Notes under the pieces: model-generated
Told to the model about the DNA's origin: nothing
The model's database searches: none
What the model saw: only the letters and a program-made list of their open reading frames with translations
Made by a program: the position numbers and the translations under genes
IMG/VR virus record: IMGVR_UViG_3300037294_000166
Coordinates: 1-21,560 of that record
DNA from: a virus
Reading direction: 5' to 3' (one strand)
Length of the DNA: 21,560 bases
Shown: positions 1-6,897 of the stretch, one piece after another
How positions within the stretch are numbered: position 1 is the first letter of the stretch
Layout of the letters: each line of letters begins with the position of its first letter

Positions 1-1763
1 AGCACCGTATTAGCGGTCTGGGAGGCAAAATCAGCGGGCACAACCGCTAGCGCACCGCCCAGCGTCAAGTTACCGCTTGTGGTCACGGTTCCCGTGAGCG
101 TTATGCCGCTGACCGCGCCCGCACCGATCACGCTGGTCACGGTGCCGGTAGTGCTTGAGGTGCCTGCGCCAATCGCAGTGCGGAACGTCGCCGCGTCAAG
201 CGCGCTAGCTGTGTTGTCAGCGTTGAAACGCGGAAACGTCACGGCGCTGGGGTCGGCCAGCGTAAACACATTGCCGCCCAACGTGGTAGCCCCCGCAGCA
301 ATTCGAATACCCGCAGCGTCGGTTGCGCCCGTACCCCCGTTAGCAACCGCCAGCGTCCCCGCCAGCGTCACATCGCCCGCCGTGTCCGTTGCAGGGGTCA
401 GGCCCGTGGTGCCGCCGCTAAACGAAAGAACGCCCGTGTTGGCAATTGTGACCGCCGTTGAGCCGTTATAAGACGTGCCGGACAACCCAGCGCCTATTGT
501 CAACGCAGCCGTGGCCGTGGCTGTCACCGTGGTTGACTCGCCAAGCGAGACCGAAGATCCGTTGATCGTGACCGCGCTGTTAGTCAGCGCCGAGTTGGCG
601 ATGTCGCTCAGCGTGCCCCCCAACGTCAAACTTCCCGCCGAGGTAACAGTGCCGGCCAGCGTCAACCCGTTGACCGAACCCGTCCCGCTTACCGAGGTCA
701 CCGTGCCGGCGAACTGATCCGCCGAGCTGATTGTGAAGTTGGGGTAAGTGCCTGTGATTGTTGTTGTGCCGCCCTGGGTGAGGGCTACGACTTGATCGGG
801 CGCGGTGTTGGTGATAGTGACTGCGGCCGAGCCGTTGTACGACCCCCCGCCCAACCCCGCTCCAATCGTCAACGCGTTGGCAACGCTGCCCGCACTGCCC
901 GTGGTGTTCTGGTTCAGCGTCGGAACATCGCTGGCCACAATAGCCCTGAACGTCGGGTCAGCCGAACCGCCCGTCGCGGGGCCAGCAAAAAACAATCCCG
1001 CCGCTGTGGGGGACAAAATAACAACAGAGCCCCAAGTCGGCGCAGCAGGGCCGCCCGACACAAGCACTTGGCCGGACACACCGGAAGGGCCGACATACAA
1101 GCCGTCCGAGCCGGACCAGACCACGGCGCCAGGCTGCATCACAAGGCTGCGAGCCGTGCCGCCGCTTTGCAGGCCGAGGATGTTATCCACCTGCGCGTCG
1201 TCGGACAGGTCCACGGCCGGGTGTCGGTGGTCCGAGCGAGACAGCGTAAGCGCTGAGCCCGCCGAGCCAGAATTACTCCCAGCCAGCGGAGTGCCGCCAT
1301 ACGACGCCGACAAAGTCACGTTTGCATTCAGCGCGCCGCCGCCCACAAGACCGTTGCCCGCAATCACTTGGCGCGTTGTAGGTACAAACCCCGACACGGA
1401 CAAAGGCACTTGCGTCGCAGCCGTCACGCGGCCCGTGGCGTCAACGGTAAGCTGAGGAACATTTGTGCCGTCGCCGTACACGCCAGGCGTCACGCCCGAG
1501 ATTACAAGCTGAGTGGTACCGATGCCGCCCGGGGCAACCGAAAGCGTCACGTTGGCTGACAGCGCGCCGCCGCCCGTCAGGCCCGTACCCGCAATCACCT
1601 GTGTGCTGGTGGGTACACCCGCCACACTGAGCAGGTCACCCACGCGAATTTTGTAATTGTTACCCTGATACACAATCATCATCAGGCTGTTCTCGTCAGC
1701 CACTGGGGCGACGGGCAGCTGTGTGACCGTGGTGGGGATGAGGTTTGAGGGAACCTGAGCCAT
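1..1763 (-). CDS. Repeat-rich tail fibre-like protein (3' end outside window)
   Basis: An open frame starts at ATG 1763, one base after the stop of the preceding gene, and runs off the left edge after 587 codons without a stop. The protein is rich in Gly, Thr, Ser, Ala and Val and nearly free of Cys, with short beta-strand-like modules typical of phage fibres. Three module types each occur twice: QVIAGTGLTGGGALSANV (about 55-72, again 132-149), ALTIGAGLGGGSYNGSAAVT (297-316, again 420-439), and a TVTSVxGxGxVxGxTLxGTV block (354-385, again 541-572). The segment ADPTFRAIVASDVP (about 269-282) is of a kind common in phage tail fibres. The likely role is host-surface recognition by a trimeric fibre. 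The position after the connector gene fits this. The receptor-binding tip would lie beyond the window. Confidence 0.8.
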   Translation of the reverse strand, partial: MAQVPSNLIPTTVTQLPVAPVADENSLMMIVYQGNNYKIRVGDLLSVAGVPTSTQVIAGTGLTGGGALSANVTLSVAPGGIGTTQLVISGVTPGVYGDGTNVPQLTVDATGRVTAATQVPLSVSGFVPTTRQVIAGNGLVGGGALNANVTLSASYGGTPLAGSNSGSAGSALTLSRSDHRHPAVDLSDDAQVDNILGLQSGGTARSLVMQPGAVVWSGSDGLYVGPSGVSGQVLVSGGPAAPTWGSVVILSPTAAGLFFAGPATGGSADPTFRAIVASDVPTLNQNTTGSAGSVANALTIGAGLGGGSYNGSAAVTITNTAPDQVVALTQGGTTTITGTYPNFTISSADQFAGTVTSVSGTGSVNGLTLAGTVTSAGSLTLGGTLSDIANSALTNSAVTINGSSVSLGESTTVTATATAALTIGAGLSGTSYNGSTAVTIANTGVLSFSGGTTGLTPATDTAGDVTLAGTLAVANGGTGATDAAGIRIAAGATTLGGNVFTLADPSAVTFPRFNADNTASALDAATFRTAIGAGTSSTTGTVTSVIGAGAVSGITLTGTVTTSGNLTLGGALAVVPADFASQTANTV

Positions 1764-1764
1764 A

Positions 1765-2073
1765 TCAGTCAATCACGTATAAAAAGCGTTGTCCGTCTTC
1801 GCTGACGATGAACTGCGTTCCGTCTTGCACGATGAGGCCGCTGGGGTTGGTGTTGACCGGTGTGTCAGGGCGCACAAACGGTAGCGTGATTTGGTCCTCT
1901 TTGCGGGGGGCCAGGCGGTACGGGTCGTAGTCGTCCGAGTCCTCGCGGCAGACCATGAGCGCCGGGTAGTTGGGGTCGGGGTGGAGCTCCGCCAGGCGGA
2001 ACTTGCGCGAACACCGGGCACAGATACCGATACCGTAGGTGGTCTCACCGCTGACATCAATAAAGGTGCTCAT
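1765..2073 (-). CDS. Small cysteine-containing conserved phage protein
   Basis: This 102-aa protein starts at ATG 2073, which overlaps the stop of the connector gene by 4 bp (ATGA), so translational coupling is likely. A GGAG lies about 10 nt upstream. It carries CARC at residues 18-21, a His near 31 and another Cys at 42, which could bind a metal. It is acidic overall, with an aromatic and Pro-rich second half (DDYDPYRLAPR). Similar short proteins sit between connector and fibre genes in other podovirus-like phages, from memory of the family. Its biochemical role is unknown. A minor virion component or tail assembly factor is an inference from position only. Confidence 0.75.
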   Translation of the reverse strand: MSTFIDVSGETTYGIGICARCSRKFRLAELHPDPNYPALMVCREDSDDYDPYRLAPRKEDQITLPFVRPDTPVNTNPSGLIVQDGTQFIVSEDGQRFLYVID

Positions 2074-3062
2074 CGGGTGTAAACTCCAATACCCGGGTTG
2101 ATGAACGTAGGCGAGCCGTCGCCGTCGCCCTCCCAGGCGCGCTTCAGCGAGATTGCGGCCCGCTGCTCCAACGCGGGCACCAGGGTGGCTTCAACGCTCG
2201 GAGTCTCCATTCCCACCCGGGCCGACAACCCGTTGACAATAGCCTCAAGCCACCGCTGGGGAATCTCGATCTCCTGGCGCAGGTTCTCCGTATCCATGAT
2301 CTGCCTATGGCGCCACACAATTAACTGTTGCTGCTCGGCGGCGAGGTTGGGCGCGGGCCAGAGGTTCATCACCGGGCGCTTTAAGTCACGCTGGAACCAA
2401 TACGTCAACGGGCGACCCTGAAACACCTTATTGCTCTGGGCAACGTAAGTGTCCCGGTTCAACAACCCCATCGGTATCTCCTGCGGCAGGGTGCCTAGGT
2501 ATATCTGAGTGGCGGAAATAACGTCCGTAGAGGTGATTCGGAACAGCCGATAGGCCAAGGCTGGGGTAACGTCAGTCCAGGTCCATTCGCCAGCCGAAAC
2601 GCTGGTTTCCTGCGTACCGACCTGAGTCCAGATGAGACCGTCATTAGAGGCTTCAAAAACCACGTCAACCGAGGCCGCCTCCCACTTCACGCCCACGGTG
2701 TTGACAGTGCCTGAGCCGCCCTGCTCGTCGTTGAAGTCAACGGTGTACGAGTTAGGCAGTGAGACCGTAACACCGGTGAGCTCTTGCAGGGTGCGGAGGT
2801 TGGCGTTCAAAACACCCACGGTCCCCAGGTCAAGCGTCACCACGGGCTGACCTTGATAGAACGGGTAAATTTGCCGCTCAATGCACCAGCTCGGTGTGCG
2901 GTCATTAGCCAACTCCGAAAGCATCAAACCCAGCGACTCAAGCGCGTAGCTCTGCATCTCGCTGGTTATTGCTTGCGCGGGCAGGCGGCAACGCCTAAAG
3001 GCGTGGTCAACCACCTTCAGGGCGTTAAATGTCGCGATGCTGACGCTGCCAGAAAAGGCCAT
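2070..3062 (-). CDS. Head-tail connector / tail accessory protein (P22 gp4-like), with inserted beta-sandwich
   Basis: This 330-aa protein starts at ATG 3062 with GGAG five bases upstream. The N-terminal part (about 30-70) has a helical pattern, with AITSEMQSYALESLGLMLSE followed by an aromatic stretch. That resembles proteins that dock under the portal ring in P22-like and related phages. The C-terminal part (about 195-330) continues this style (YWFQRDLKRPVMNLWPAP, then a long helix ending in KRAW). Between them, residues about 75-190 look like an inserted beta-sandwich of discoidin (F5/8 type C) character: VDVVFEASNDGLIWTQVG, then YRLFRIT. The likely role is to seal and extend the portal after packaging. 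The assignment is by style and gene order and is moderately sure. The inserted domain is less certain. Confidence 0.65.
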   Translation of the reverse strand: MAFSGSVSIATFNALKVVDHAFRRCRLPAQAITSEMQSYALESLGLMLSELANDRTPSWCIERQIYPFYQGQPVVTLDLGTVGVLNANLRTLQELTGVTVSLPNSYTVDFNDEQGGSGTVNTVGVKWEAASVDVVFEASNDGLIWTQVGTQETSVSAGEWTWTDVTPALAYRLFRITSTDVISATQIYLGTLPQEIPMGLLNRDTYVAQSNKVFQGRPLTYWFQRDLKRPVMNLWPAPNLAAEQQQLIVWRHRQIMDTENLRQEIEIPQRWLEAIVNGLSARVGMETPSVEATLVPALEQRAAISLKRAWEGDGDGSPTFINPGIGVYTR

Positions 3063-3127
3063 ACCGGCTCCAAGTGATGCGTAGTCAGATGGCAGCCGCG
3101 TGTTGGCGTGCCCCGGGATTGACTTGA

Positions 3128-3158
3128 ATTATAGTGTTGAATACGACCCGAGGGTCGC
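3128..3158 (-). promoter_or_regulatory. Promoter-like site upstream of connector gene
   Basis: A perfect TATAAT is read on the minus strand at 3133-3128, in the 107-bp spacer before the connector gene. No good -35 box lies 16-18 nt upstream. Instead the dyad CGACCC-GA-GGGTCG (3145-3158) occupies that area. The surrounding motif ATTCAACACTATAATTCAA closely matches the site at 6867-6883. It may be a late internal promoter that needs an activator, or a phage-specific consensus. Confidence 0.45.
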
Positions 3159-3169
3159 GTTCAGCGGTT

Positions 3170-3586
3170 TTAGGCTTTTGTTTTAGCGGCGTAGCCGCCG
3201 GACTTCATAGCTAGCAGCGGGCCTTTAGGGGCCACTGGAACAGAGCGCCGGGCCGGGGCCTCGACTTTGCGGCTGTTCATCATGGCGTCACGACGCATGC
3301 CCGGGGTGACCGTCATCTCCCGTTTCTCAACGGCCTCGACCCGGGGGGCTTTAGCCATGCCGCCCTTGGCGAGCTTGGTCAGCGGTTCGCCTTTGTGCAG
3401 CGCTTTTTCATGCTTGTGCACGGCCACCTTCATCATGGCTTTGTCTTGCTTCATGTCCTCGACTTTACCGCCCTTGGCGTAGCCGGTCTTTTTAACCGCT
3501 CCCCCCTCGCAGTAACCGCCCTTTGCGGAGGACATGTCACCGGCGGTCTTCTTGAAGTCAAACTCTTTAACGTATGTGCAGCCCAT
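3170..3586 (-). CDS. Lys/Gly-rich basic protein with AKGG motifs
   Basis: This 138-aa protein starts at ATG 3586 with GGAG about eight bases upstream, and follows the preceding gene by 12 bp. It is very basic and of low complexity. AKGG occurs three times (SAKGGY, YAKGGK, LAKGGM), alongside EGGA and SGGYAAK. An Arg-rich C-terminal part contains PARRSVPVAPKG. No catalytic motif or membrane segment is visible. Proteins with such AKGG tracts recur in environmental phage head and tail modules, from memory, without a known function. Binding to DNA or to acidic virion surfaces would suit its charge, but that is inference. Confidence 0.65.
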   Translation of the reverse strand: MGCTYVKEFDFKKTAGDMSSAKGGYCEGGAVKKTGYAKGGKVEDMKQDKAMMKVAVHKHEKALHKGEPLTKLAKGGMAKAPRVEAVEKREMTVTPGMRRDAMMNSRKVEAPARRSVPVAPKGPLLAMKSGGYAAKTKA

Positions 3587-3598
3587 AGGATTCTCCGT

Positions 3599-3844
3599 TT
3601 AGTCGTGGCCGTTTCGGCCGTTGAGATTATCAATCTTGCGCTCAAGCCGGTCAAACCGGTCAAGCAGTTGTTGCATGTCGGCGCGGAACTCGGCGCGCGT
3701 GAGTAGGTCGCGGGCGACCTCCTCGCGGGTGCGGTTCAGCAAGATACTGAGACGGGAGATCTCGTCGAACTTGCTTTTTAGTATAAAGCCCATGAACGCC
3801 ACTGCCCCGCTAAGAATAATGTTCCAAAGCATCATATCATTCAC
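3599..3844 (-). CDS. Small membrane protein with coiled coil
   Basis: This 81-aa protein has one hydrophobic N-terminal segment (about residues 5-22, LWNIILSGAVAFMGFIL). A charged amphipathic helix follows and ends in LLDRFDRLERKIDNL, a likely coiled coil. The start is GTG 3844, supported by AAGGG about six bases upstream; an in-frame ATG follows three codons later. The size and one-TM-plus-helix layout recall phage lysis proteins (class II holins or inner-membrane spanins). However, no endolysin or outer spanin gene lies beside it here, so a lysis role is only a possibility. It could also be a small membrane-bound virion or ejection factor. Confidence 0.65.
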   Translation of the reverse strand: MNDMMLWNIILSGAVAFMGFILKSKFDEISRLSILLNRTREEVARDLLTRAEFRADMQQLLDRFDRLERKIDNLNGRNGHD

Positions 3845-3861
3845 GTCAACCCTTTAATGTG

Positions 3862-4272
3862 TCAGGCTGAGGCGTAGGTCTTGATGCCCTCAATCACGAT
3901 CGTGTAGCGGTCGCCAGCAGCGGCCCCCACCGTTGTGAACAGCACATCGCCGGTCACGCCAGCGCCCGCGTTGTTGGGTAACCCACCGAACATGTCGTAG
4001 CACATGTGGTAGAACTGATTTTCAGGAATAGTCTCACAGAGCACATCCGTGGTCGCGTCCCACAAGATGTCAACCCCCATACCCTGGGTTTGTACCCAGA
4101 GTTTGTTGATCTTAACCCCGTTGCACGCTAGGCTAAAAGAGTTGGGCGCTAGTGTTGAAACGTCAATCTTAACAGCGGCGGCTTCGCCGGTGCCGTCAGA
4201 GACGTTAGTGAACTTGCCGATGAACAAGCGCTCACCGTCAAGAATGGTTTGTGAAGTTACTGCGTCAGCCAT
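3862..4272 (-). CDS. Putative minor virion protein downstream of capsid
   Basis: This 136-aa protein starts at ATG 4272 with AGGAG seven bases upstream. It opens with MADAVTSQTILDGERLFIGK. The sequence is beta-rich, with little charge and regular alternating hydrophobics (KINKLWVQTQGMGVDILWDA; a C-terminal strand YTIVIEGIKTY). Proteins of this look occur just after the major capsid gene in other environmental podovirus-like phages, from memory, and are usually called structural. A capsid-surface or fibre-base role is plausible. There are no catalytic signatures. It is the second gene after the capsid terminator, so it needs read-through or its own promoter. Confidence 0.65.
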   Translation of the reverse strand: MADAVTSQTILDGERLFIGKFTNVSDGTGEAAAVKIDVSTLAPNSFSLACNGVKINKLWVQTQGMGVDILWDATTDVLCETIPENQFYHMCYDMFGGLPNNAGAGVTGDVLFTTVGAAAGDRYTIVIEGIKTYASA

Positions 4273-4332
4273 AGTGATCTCCTGAGTTGGAAAACAGAGG
4301 TCAAAGCCCCTGCGTCGTTAGCACAGAAGGGT

Positions 4333-4596
4333 TTAGCTCAGAGCCGCGCCAACAGCGGTCACCCAGGCGGCGCCCGTGCTGATGACCAAACAGTACTCGT
4401 TGTTGCCGAGGCCGTTGTCGTTGACCAAGCGCACCTGGCCCAGGTTGGCCGCAGCGGCAGCCGGTAAGGCGGCGGTGGCTACTGGGGTCAGGCCGACAAA
4501 GGTAGCCGTCGTGACGTCGCCCGTGACGTCGCCCGTGATTGAGCCAACAAAGCCGTTGTTGGAGGTGACTGGGCCGGAGAAAGTAGTAGAAGCCAT
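4333..4596 (-). CDS. Small fibre-like / decoration-type virion protein
   Basis: This 87-aa protein starts at ATG 4596, with AAGGAA about ten bases upstream. The N-terminal half is a Gly/Thr/Val repeat (FSGPVTSNNGFVGSITGDVT) resembling short fibre shafts. Two exact copies of a 12-base unit (GTGACGTCGCCC on the plus strand, 4511-4534) underlie the TGDV-TGDV part. The C-terminal half (GNNEYCLVISTGAAWVTAVG) looks like a compact beta domain. It may be a head fibre or capsid decoration protein: it lies right after the major capsid gene, separated from it by the terminator. This role is inferred from composition and position. Confidence 0.6.
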   Translation of the reverse strand: MASTTFSGPVTSNNGFVGSITGDVTGDVTTATFVGLTPVATAALPAAAAANLGQVRLVNDNGLGNNEYCLVISTGAAWVTAVGAALS

Positions 4597-4691
4597 TTTG
4601 TTCAGTTCCTTACATGCAAGTTGTGCGCAGCCGTCTGCATGTCGTCGGCCAGGACGGGCCGTCTGCTGCGCTTAAAAATTTCAAGGTGTCC

Positions 4692-4723
4692 AAAAAAGCC
4701 CCCGGCCTTGTGAGCTGGGGGCT
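4692..4723 (-). terminator. Rho-independent terminator after the major capsid gene
   Basis: On the minus strand, AGCCCCCAGC (4723-4714) pairs with GCCGGGGGCT (4706-4697) across a 7-nt loop, with one A-C mismatch. It is followed directly by a run of T (4697-4692). It lies 15 bp past the capsid stop codon, in the right orientation to end capsid transcripts. This is the strongest terminator seen in the window. Confidence 0.9.
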
Positions 4724-4737
4724 TCATTTGACATCTT

Positions 4738-5652
4738 TTAGACGCCAGCAGTACCGAACACACCGCGTGGGTCAGTCCAACCCAGAACATAACGCTCTGT
4801 GGCTTTGTAACGCATGCTGTCGGTTTCGAAGTCGCCTTCCATGGATTTCTCCAAGCCACGACGCATCAACAGCTTCAAGCCGTCTGGAGCGTCGGTCTGC
4901 ACCCACCAGGCGGTGCTAGAGGTGATACGCGACAAGTTAGCCTGACCATCAGCCAGCAAGCCCATTGACTTAACCGGGTTGATGTCGTTGTCGGCCGTGC
5001 CGGTACGCAACACAGACTTGAGGAGAACCTCGGCCTGGAACACGTTGGACGGGCCGGTAACGATTTTCTTCGGTGTCAAGCGGATACGCTTGCCGTTGTT
5101 GTCAACAGCGTTGCGGATCTGGATGAGCATTTGCTCCAAAGAAGTCTGGCTCAGCGCGGCGGGCGTGGTCAGCTGATTGCTGAACGTGCCGTTCACGATC
5201 GGGTGGGCCGAGGAAACCAACGCCACACCGTCACCACCCAGATACGCACCGTTAAAGGCGCGGTTCAGGATGTTGGCGGCCAGGGTCTCTTTAGTCTCAA
5301 TCAGCGACTGCGCCAAGTGCTTGGCGTAGGTCTGGCCGATACGGATGTGGTCGCCGTCTTCAACCAAGACCTTAGTCAGGGCGAAAGCCAGGCCGTACAC
5401 TTTGTACAGGTAACGCTGCAAGAACAACACACCACCCGACTGGTACGTCACGGCCATACCGTCTGGCAGCTCTGGCGCAGCGCCAAAGCCGTACAGGACG
5501 GGCTCTTCGTGGTAGTTACGGGGGATGCCTTTTTGCTCGCGGAAGACCATCTTCCACTCATCGGCACGCTGGTCATAAACGCCGTCAAAGACTTCGTTCA
5601 TGATTGGTTCAACTACGGAGCGAAAGTCCGTACTGCGCATTGGGGTAGCCAT
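4738..5652 (-). CDS. Major capsid protein (HK97-fold type)
   Basis: This 304-aa protein starts at ATG 5652 with a strong AAGGAGG eight bases upstream, fitting very high expression. The N-terminal helix-rich part (VEPIMNEVFDGVYDQR) leads into a region with FALTKVLVEDG and LIETKETLAANILNRAFNG. The central stretch TPKKIVTGPSNVFQAEVLLK is typical of HK97-fold capsid subunits, as is the C-terminal RGLEKSMEGDFETDSMRYKA followed by a strand and a Trp (YVLGWTDPRG). It forms the icosahedral shell, with the separate scaffold protein encoded upstream. A strong terminator follows at once, and the gene order scaffold, accessory proteins, capsid supports the call. Confidence 0.9.
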   Translation of the reverse strand: MATPMRSTDFRSVVEPIMNEVFDGVYDQRADEWKMVFREQKGIPRNYHEEPVLYGFGAAPELPDGMAVTYQSGGVLFLQRYLYKVYGLAFALTKVLVEDGDHIRIGQTYAKHLAQSLIETKETLAANILNRAFNGAYLGGDGVALVSSAHPIVNGTFSNQLTTPAALSQTSLEQMLIQIRNAVDNNGKRIRLTPKKIVTGPSNVFQAEVLLKSVLRTGTADNDINPVKSMGLLADGQANLSRITSSTAWWVQTDAPDGLKLLMRRGLEKSMEGDFETDSMRYKATERYVLGWTDPRGVFGTAGV

Positions 5653-5665
5653 ATATTAGCCCTCC

Positions 5666-6265
5666 TTAGATCGAGTTGACCGCTGCTTTGTACTGATGTT
5701 CGTTGATACGAACGATCGCTACAATGTAGGCATCGGTAAGAGAGTCATTGATTTCGTTACCGAAGCCGGTAATCTGGAACTGGCCAGATGTGGCTTGGAT
5801 GACGCCGATTTGGCTGTTAGACAAGCCCGTGCGGGTGGAACCACCAGGGGAAGCCACAACCCAGTCGCACTCTTCGCCGACCGCGGTCTGCATAGTAGTG
5901 GTGCCGGGGGTGCCCGGGTTGGTGTACTGGGCCTCGAACAGCGCCTCTGGGTCGTCAAGAACCCAGGCGATGATGTTTGAGCCCGTAGCGCCGGTAGGCC
6001 AGAAAGGCGAGATCGTAGGTTTGCCGCTAGCGTCATCGTACTGGCAGCCTTGGAAGATACCAAGCAGCGAGATGCCGTCGGTGGTGCCCGAACGGGAGCC
6101 GTCCGAAGTGCCGAGCTGGATTGTACCTGTGTCAACGAGTTTTACGGGGTCACCGGAAAAAATGTTGGCCGCGTAGGTAGACGCGATTGTGTAGGCTTTT
6201 GAGCGCATCTGACCACTGTTGTGGAAAGACGGGCGAAAGCCAAAAGGTGCGCTAGTCGAAGACAT
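5666..6265 (-). CDS. Putative capsid-associated structural protein
   Basis: This 199-aa protein starts at ATG 6265 with AGGAG eight bases upstream and ends 13 bp before the capsid gene. It opens with MSSTSAPFGFRPSFHNSGQ and has a beta-rich, low-lysine sequence with a strand-turn pattern (SGDPVKLVDTGTIQLGTS, SNIIAWVLDDPEALFEAQY). This general form is known in capsid-proximal genes of other podovirus-like phages, where the proteins are annotated as structural. The most likely role is a decoration or capsid-stabilising protein made in amounts similar to the capsid protein. I recognise no enzymatic motif. Confidence 0.65.
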   Translation of the reverse strand: MSSTSAPFGFRPSFHNSGQMRSKAYTIASTYAANIFSGDPVKLVDTGTIQLGTSDGSRSGTTDGISLLGIFQGCQYDDASGKPTISPFWPTGATGSNIIAWVLDDPEALFEAQYTNPGTPGTTTMQTAVGEECDWVVASPGGSTRTGLSNSQIGVIQATSGQFQITGFGNEINDSLTDAYIVAIVRINEHQYKAAVNSI

Positions 6266-6302
6266 ATGCGTTACTCCTGGAGGGGTTGAATTGAATTACA
6301 CG

Positions 6303-6839
6303 TCAGGTCAGCTCAAAACGAGCTTCCCGTCTTTGTCCTATTTCGGCATTACCGTCACCGGCCACAATTTTTGACTTCGAAGCTCGCGCTTGCTGCTCCA
6401 TGAACTCGGCGGTATCTGTGAGTTTTTCTTCCTCACGGAGCGGCGCGTCATGGTGGGCCTCTTGCATGTATTTCTCATACAGGCCCATCGGCAGCTTAAA
6501 AGCTAACATCTCATTCACACCAATGAAACCATTCCAGTCACCTGTTTTAATGGTGGCGTACTCCCAGCCGGGGACATCTTCAGGCTTAACAGCCTGATAG
6601 CCCAGACGCATACGGGTCTGAATAGAATCACGAGGGTTGGTCGTGGTGAGCCAGCACATGTGCCAGCCCGGTGTAGAAGGCAAGTCCGGTAGGGAGGACT
6701 GAAAAAACTGTTGACGGAACATTGCAACTCGCTCATCGTCAGACAACTCGCGATTTTCAGACACAGGGCGATCTTGCATCGCCCGGCTCTCACGGTTATC
6801 TACGGCTCCAGCGGATTTCTTTAAGCGTTCGTCTGACAT
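6303..6839 (-). CDS. Conserved phage head-module protein, function unknown
   Basis: This 178-aa protein starts at ATG 6839 with AAGGAG seven bases upstream. It has a charged, likely disordered N-terminus (about 1-40) and a compact middle with PGWHMCWLTTTNPRD and MRLGYQAVKPEDVPGWEYA. A helical charged tail (about 140-178) follows. I recall similar proteins next to scaffold and capsid genes in related phages but no assigned role. It is soluble, without signal or membrane segments. Its place between scaffold and capsid-associated genes suggests a head assembly or internal head function, by inference. Confidence 0.65.
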   Translation of the reverse strand: MSDERLKKSAGAVDNRESRAMQDRPVSENRELSDDERVAMFRQQFFQSSLPDLPSTPGWHMCWLTTTNPRDSIQTRMRLGYQAVKPEDVPGWEYATIKTGDWNGFIGVNEMLAFKLPMGLYEKYMQEAHHDAPLREEEKLTDTAEFMEQQARASKSKIVAGDGNAEIGQRREARFELT

Positions 6840-6866
6840 TTACTTGCTCCTTCAGCAATGGGTTGA

Positions 6867-6896
6867 ATTATAGGGCTTGAATTTGTGAAAAGTAAA
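6867..6896 (-). promoter_or_regulatory. Putative promoter between scaffold gene and downstream head genes
   Basis: On the minus strand TTTACT (6896-6891, 4/6 to TTGACA) lies 18 nt from a perfect TATAAT (6872-6867). The site is in the 58-bp gap after the scaffold stop and reads toward the 178-aa, structural and capsid genes. The flanks (ATTCAAGCCCTATAATTCAA) match the site at 3128. It could add capsid transcription independent of the scaffold. Confidence 0.55.
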
Positions 6897-6897
6897 T

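Noticed and set aside
79-1455. Long plus-strand open frames (79-471, 475-717, 805-1455) rich in Val, Ala and Pro
   Set aside because: They are antisense to the repeat-rich tail fibre, lack ribosome sites, and their composition is what the fibre codons give when read backwards.
3145-3158. CGACCC/GGGTCG dyad as terminator of the Lys/Gly-rich gene
   Set aside because: The stem is only 5-6 bp and no T-run follows on the minus strand.
5131-6176. Plus-strand frames of up to 182 aa opposite the capsid and adjacent structural genes
   Set aside because: They are shadows of clearly coding minus-strand genes in GC-rich DNA, with no ribosome site or recognisable domain.
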